DNA of 26,823 nucleotides from an uncultured Gammaproteobacteria bacterium (lineage in GTDB: Bacteria > Pseudomonadota > Gammaproteobacteria > GCA-002705445 > GCA-002716945): assembly GCA_913041865.1 (NCBI GenBank), contig CAJWIW010000003.1:1-26823 (forward strand), given 5' to 3'. Positions within the stretch are counted from its first letter, which is position 1. The number at the start of each line of letters is the position of its first letter. Below the pieces are notes generated by a model, which saw nothing but the letters and a program-made list of their open reading frames with translations, searched no databases and had not been told where the DNA came from. Below, piece by piece: positions 23,957-26,823 of this stretch. The translations under genes and the position numbers were made by a program.

Positions 23957-24789
23957 TGAAACAAGATAGTATAGCGATTATTTATGATTTTGATGGTACG
24001 CTCACTCCTAAAACTATGCAAGAGTACACACTTCTTCCTAGATTAGGTATTAAGTCTAAGAATTTTTGGGCAGATATAGTCCGAGAGACCAAAAAAACTG
24101 GAGCCGAAACTATGATGGTCTACATGCGTCATCTACTTGATTGTGCAGCTGAGAAACATGTCTCGATCTCAAAGACTGAATTCTTAAAAATGTCAAAGGA
24201 TATAGAGTATTATAACGGTGTTTCCTCGTGGTTTGACAGAGTGAATCAATACGTTAATTGTACATCTAACTCCAAGATAAAAATATATCATTACATTATT
24301 TCAGCTGGTCACTTAGAAATATTAGAAGGGATTTCAATAAAAAAATATATTAAAAAAATTTTTGCTTCTGAATATTATTACAACAAAGATAACATAGCTG
24401 TATTTCCAAAAATTGTCGTGACAGATACAACAAAAACACAATACTTATTTCGTATTAATAAAGGTAAAGAGAATTTGTCTGATTCGATTAATGAGCATAT
24501 GGCCGAGATTAAGAGACCAATTCCGTTTGATAATATGATATATATTGGAGATGGTCTGACTGATGTACCAAGTATGGCACTAATAAAAAAAGAGGGTGGT
24601 CACTCCATTGCGGTTTATCAAAATAATAAAACTCAAATAAAAATAAGTGAGGGTTTATTAAAAGCAAATAGAGTTGATTTTATAGCTCCTGCGGACTTTA
24701 GTGAAAGATCAAAACTGTATAAAAATATGCAGTACTTACTAGATTATGTAATTGCAAAGATAAAATATCGCTTAAAACTGAAATCATAA
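23956..24789 (+). CDS. HAD superfamily phosphatase (SerB-like)
   Basis: 277-residue HAD-fold hydrolase. Motif I is YDFDGTLT with nucleophile Asp11 and acid Asp13; motif II is ISAGH with Ser116; motif III is probably the lysine at 159/160 or nearby (DTTKTQ); motif IV is GDGLTDVPS with Asp199 and Asp203. The helical cap after motif I (LLPRLGIK, DIVRETKKTG) resembles phosphoserine-phosphatase-like members, but the substrate is unknown. The ATG at 23956 overlaps the argS stop by one base and has AAGGA at 23945-23949, a good ribosome binding site. An upstream ATG at 23911 would add 15 residues inside argS and is rejected. It converges on speD with a 3-base gap. Confidence 0.85.
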   Translation: MKQDSIAIIYDFDGTLTPKTMQEYTLLPRLGIKSKNFWADIVRETKKTGAETMMVYMRHLLDCAAEKHVSISKTEFLKMSKDIEYYNGVSSWFDRVNQYVNCTSNSKIKIYHYIISAGHLEILEGISIKKYIKKIFASEYYYNKDNIAVFPKIVVTDTTKTQYLFRINKGKENLSDSINEHMAEIKRPIPFDNMIYIGDGLTDVPSMALIKKEGGHSIAVYQNNKTQIKISEGLLKANRVDFIAPADFSERSKLYKNMQYLLDYVIAKIKYRLKLKS

Positions 24790-24792
24790 AAT

Positions 24793-25170
24793 TTATTTAA
24801 TAAAAGTAAGACCTGTATTTCTATCTAGAAACTTGTATTCAATTTTTTTTACCTCAAAAGAGCTAGATAAACAGTTTATTACAGTACCAATATCAAATGA
24901 CTTACAGCTATACACATCAAGTTGAAAAATACCTGGATCTGCTTCATCCCATATGTGAAGAACTATATGACTAGTTTCTATTAAAGCCATACAGGTAATG
25001 CCTCTATTACCGGGTTGATCAATGTATGATATGTTTGGGCCCTGGAGAAGTTTCATATCGATAGTATTAATTAACTTTTTCATCCAAGAGAGGACTAGCG
25101 AAAGTTCTCCTTCAGAGGGACAATTGTTTACCTCAGCCCTTACTAAGAGATGTTTGTGGTCTAATTTCAT
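24793..25170 (-). CDS. speD: S-adenosylmethionine decarboxylase proenzyme
   Basis: Pyruvoyl-dependent enzyme making decarboxylated SAM, the aminopropyl donor for spermidine. The 125-residue product is the short bacterial/archaeal type. The self-cleavage site is in ETSHIVLHIW: Ser67 would become the pyruvoyl group, with His72 five residues on and Cys89 in DVYSCK as the later catalytic residues, as in the Thermotoga enzyme. The residue before the processed serine is Thr66 where that enzyme has Glu. speE lies divergently 73 bases away, giving both steps of spermidine synthesis. A TATAAA box on the minus strand precedes the ATG by about 8 bases. Confidence 0.9.
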   Translation of the reverse strand: MKLDHKHLLVRAEVNNCPSEGELSLVLSWMKKLINTIDMKLLQGPNISYIDQPGNRGITCMALIETSHIVLHIWDEADPGIFQLDVYSCKSFDIGTVINCLSSSFEVKKIEYKFLDRNTGLTFIK

Positions 25171-25213
25171 TTTAGATATTTATAAAGATGAGTAAGCATA
25201 AATGTAGTAAAAT

Positions 25214-25235
25214 AATCATTACTATAACAATGATT
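25214..25235. repeat. Inverted repeat between speD and speE
   Basis: AATCATT (25214-25220) and AATGATT (25229-25235) are perfect 7-bp inverted arms around the 8-base loop ACTATAAC. The dyad is in the 73-base divergent gap, 8 bases before the speE ATG and overlapping a possible -10 box (TATAAC). It could be an operator controlling speE or both genes. Short AT-rich dyads also arise by chance. Confidence 0.35.
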
Positions 25236-25243
25236 TATATTAA

Positions 25244-25960
25244 ATGTTAGTAAAAGAATTCAATAAAGACACAAAAACATTCTTCGCTATTGAATGCCAA
25301 AAAAGATTATATAAGAAAATATCAAAATATCAAAAAATTGAGATTTACTCATCAATATACTATGGCAATATCCTTCTTTTGCAAGACTGTTTTATGCTAA
25401 CTGAGAAGAATTCGAATCAGTACAAAGAGACATGCATAAGCGTTATTCGTAAAAAAAAATTAGATAATGTCTTGATAATAGGAGGTGGTGACTTCGAGAT
25501 AGCTCATCATCTATTCGAGAATAAAATTATTAAGAAACTTAGCATTGTAGAGATAGATTATGATGTTGTTAAATCATGTAAAAAGTACTTTCCACTGAAT
25601 CATAACTTAAAGAAAAATGAGAAAAATAAGATCAATTTAGTAATTGATGATGGATACAAATGGCTAAAAGAATATAAAGGTGACCTATTTGATCTTGTCA
25701 TAATTGATTGCACAGACCCGAACACATCAGCTGATGTACTATATTCATCTAAATTTTATAATATAGTAAATGAAAGACTAAGAAAAAAAGGGGTATTTAT
25801 CCAACAAAGCGGTTCTCCATTGCTTCATGAAAAAAGTCTTATTAAGCCGATGAGAAAAAAACTTGAGAGGTATTCTTTTAGTAATATTAAGACCGTAGAA
25901 TTTCCTATGCCGATTTACCCGTCAGGGTCTTGGTCATTTACGGTCTGTAAGAAGGTGTAA
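25244..25960 (+). CDS. speE: Spermidine synthase-like aminopropyltransferase
   Basis: 238-residue methyltransferase-fold protein of the spermidine synthase family, transferring the aminopropyl group from decarboxylated SAM to putrescine. The donor site is IIGGGDFEI (residues 78-86), IVEID with Glu103, INLVIDDGY with Asp135/Asp136, and the catalytic Asp155 in IIDCTDP; QQSGSP follows near residue 185. It departs from typical enzymes: GGGDG is GGGDF, and TERDEFxYQE is TEKNSNQYKE, which alters putrescine-site residues. It also lacks most of the N-terminal beta domain. The divergent neighbour speD supports the assignment, but the acceptor could be another amine. Confidence 0.82.
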   Translation: MLVKEFNKDTKTFFAIECQKRLYKKISKYQKIEIYSSIYYGNILLLQDCFMLTEKNSNQYKETCISVIRKKKLDNVLIIGGGDFEIAHHLFENKIIKKLSIVEIDYDVVKSCKKYFPLNHNLKKNEKNKINLVIDDGYKWLKEYKGDLFDLVIIDCTDPNTSADVLYSSKFYNIVNERLRKKGVFIQQSGSPLLHEKSLIKPMRKKLERYSFSNIKTVEFPMPIYPSGSWSFTVCKKV

Positions 25961-25978
25961 TAAATACACCCTCTTACA
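25946..25978. terminator. Hairpin between convergent speE and amtB, possible terminator
   Basis: TGTAAGAAGGTGTA (25946-25959) and TACACCCTCTTACA (25965-25978) form a 14-bp stem with one mismatch (A/C in plus RNA, a G-U wobble in minus RNA) around loop ATAAA. The stem covers the last speE codons and nearly all of its stop. No U-run follows directly; the run of T at 25991-25997 is about 12 bases further and inside amtB. It could end speE or amtB transcription, or protect 3' ends. Confidence 0.5.
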
Positions 25979-25987
25979 TTCTTACAT

Positions 25988-26823
25988 CTATTTTTTTGGG
26001 TATACAGATGGAGCAGCATCCATAGACTTACTGAATTCTGGATATGCCTCTAATCCACATTCAGCTACATCAACACCATCTTCTTCGTCTTCAGCTGATA
26101 CTCTGAGTCCAAAGAACATTTTGATGATAGTCCAAATGATAAAGCTAACGACAAATGTCCAAATAAATATGACAAGTGTTCCGTATATTTGTGCACCGAG
26201 TGAGCCGCCGGTTAGAGCAACTGCTAATAATCCCCAGATACCACACGTACCATGAGCTGAGATCGCTCCTACAGGATCGTCGATTTTCATTTTGTCTAAT
26301 GTAACAATTGAGAAAACAACGATTAAACCACCAATAGCACCAATTATGGTTGCTAAACCTGGTGTTGGGGCTAAAGGCTCAGCAGTTATTGATACTAAAC
26401 CACCAATAGCTCCATTAAGCGCCATCGTTAAGTCTGATTTACCGAACATTAGCTTTGATAAAATCAAGGCTCCCATAACACCACCAGCTGCTGCTAGGTT
26501 TGTGTTAACAAGAACAAGCGATACTGCATTTGCTTCAGCAACGTTAGATATGATTAATTCTGATCCACCGTTGAATCCGAACCATCCTAACCACAGAATG
26601 AATGTTCCAAGAGTTGCTAATGGTAGATTTGCACCTGGCATTGCATTGACTTTATCGCCTTCATACTTGCCAGCTCTTGCTCCACAAACAATTACGCCAG
26701 CCAAAGCTGCTGCTGCACCACATAAATGGACGACACCAGACCCAGCAAAGTCTGAAAAACCTGCCTCATCTAGGAATCCTCCGCCCCACTTCCAATATCC
26801 TTGAACAGGATAAATAATACTGG
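25988..26823 (-). CDS. amtB: Ammonium transporter AmtB (5' end outside window)
   Basis: Inner-membrane ammonium channel of the Amt/Rh family. The frame stays open to the right edge; the first visible part contains GSGVVHLCGAAAALAG, with the pore-lining histidine. Hydrophobic segments follow through FILWLGWFGFNGGSEL, NTNLAAAGG, LNGAIGGLVSITAEP, and SAHGTCGIWGLLAVA with the second pore histidine. The C-terminal cytoplasmic tail reads LRVSAEDEEDGVDVAECG, similar to tails bound by GlnK. After that comes an extra tail of about 20 residues. About 278 codons are present of a usual 400-450. No glnK is visible, but it could lie beyond the right edge. The AAAALAG position is internal, not a start. Confidence 0.94.
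   Translation of the reverse strand, partial: SIIYPVQGYWKWGGGFLDEAGFSDFAGSGVVHLCGAAAALAGVIVCGARAGKYEGDKVNAMPGANLPLATLGTFILWLGWFGFNGGSELIISNVAEANAVSLVLVNTNLAAAGGVMGALILSKLMFGKSDLTMALNGAIGGLVSITAEPLAPTPGLATIIGAIGGLIVVFSIVTLDKMKIDDPVGAISAHGTCGIWGLLAVALTGGSLGAQIYGTLVIFIWTFVVSFIIWTIIKMFFGLRVSAEDEEDGVDVAECGLEAYPEFSKSMDAAPSVYPKK

Noticed and set aside
26292..26804. Open frame of 170 codons on the plus strand opposite amtB
   Set aside because: It is rich in Ala, Pro and Lys, resembles no family, and lies antisense to a well-supported ammonium transporter; a shadow of biased codons in membrane helices.

Overview
The window is an AT-rich, gene-dense stretch of bacterial chromosome. It holds 30 protein-coding genes, two of them cut by the window edges, and one tRNA gene, with only one gene-free stretch longer than 300 bases. 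The gene content is that of a proteobacterium. YggX next to MutY, HspQ, the yggS-proC-yggT and metX-metW pairs, PriA with its zinc-binding cysteines and an HNH nuclease of a type common in gammaproteobacteria point to a gammaproteobacterium; a betaproteobacterium is less likely. The low GC content, abutting or overlapping genes, glutamate-cysteine ligase of the Thiobacillus/Acidithiobacillus type and pyrophosphate-type phosphofructokinase would suit a streamlined marine or sulfur-oxidiser-like lineage (for example SUP05/Thioglobus-like). That placement is inference. I see no phage, transposon, CRISPR array or rRNA.

Layout. (1) Bases 1-8983, plus strand: an eleven-gene run with almost no spacing: bioA (5' end missing), rsmE, gshA, gshB, ruvX, pyrB, yggS, proC, yggT, metX, metW. 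It mixes biotin, glutathione, pyrimidine, proline and methionine synthesis with rRNA modification. (2) 8985-9754, minus: hspQ and a TerB-like gene. (3) 9820-14040, minus: moaC, a short AsmA-like gene, mutY, yggX, tRNA-Phe and a TPR/2OG-Fe(II) oxygenase-like gene, apparently one transcription unit read from right to left. (4) 14095-18304, plus: rdgB, an M48 metalloprotease lipoprotein, a stand-alone 5'-3' exonuclease domain and PPi-type phosphofructokinase, each overlapping the next. (5) 18296-19913, minus: an HNH nuclease followed by hemH. (6) 19914-20327: the gene-free stretch, with three perfect DnaA boxes in 35 bp, a Fur-box-like palindrome, and TATAAT boxes only 5-6 bases before the flanking ATGs. 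(7) 20328-24789, plus: priA, argS and a SerB-like HAD phosphatase. (8) 24793-25960: divergent speD and speE (polyamine synthesis). (9) 25988 to the right edge, minus: amtB ammonium transporter, 5' end missing.

Most genes are ordinary housekeeping genes. The places most worth a second look are the DnaA-box cluster between the HNH gene and priA (replication origin or other DnaA target), the divergent promoters there that suggest leaderless mRNAs, the tRNA-Phe that shares a base with the yggX stop codon inside an mRNA operon, and unusual residues in GshB, the phosphofructokinase and SpeE. I found no clear new multi-gene system.
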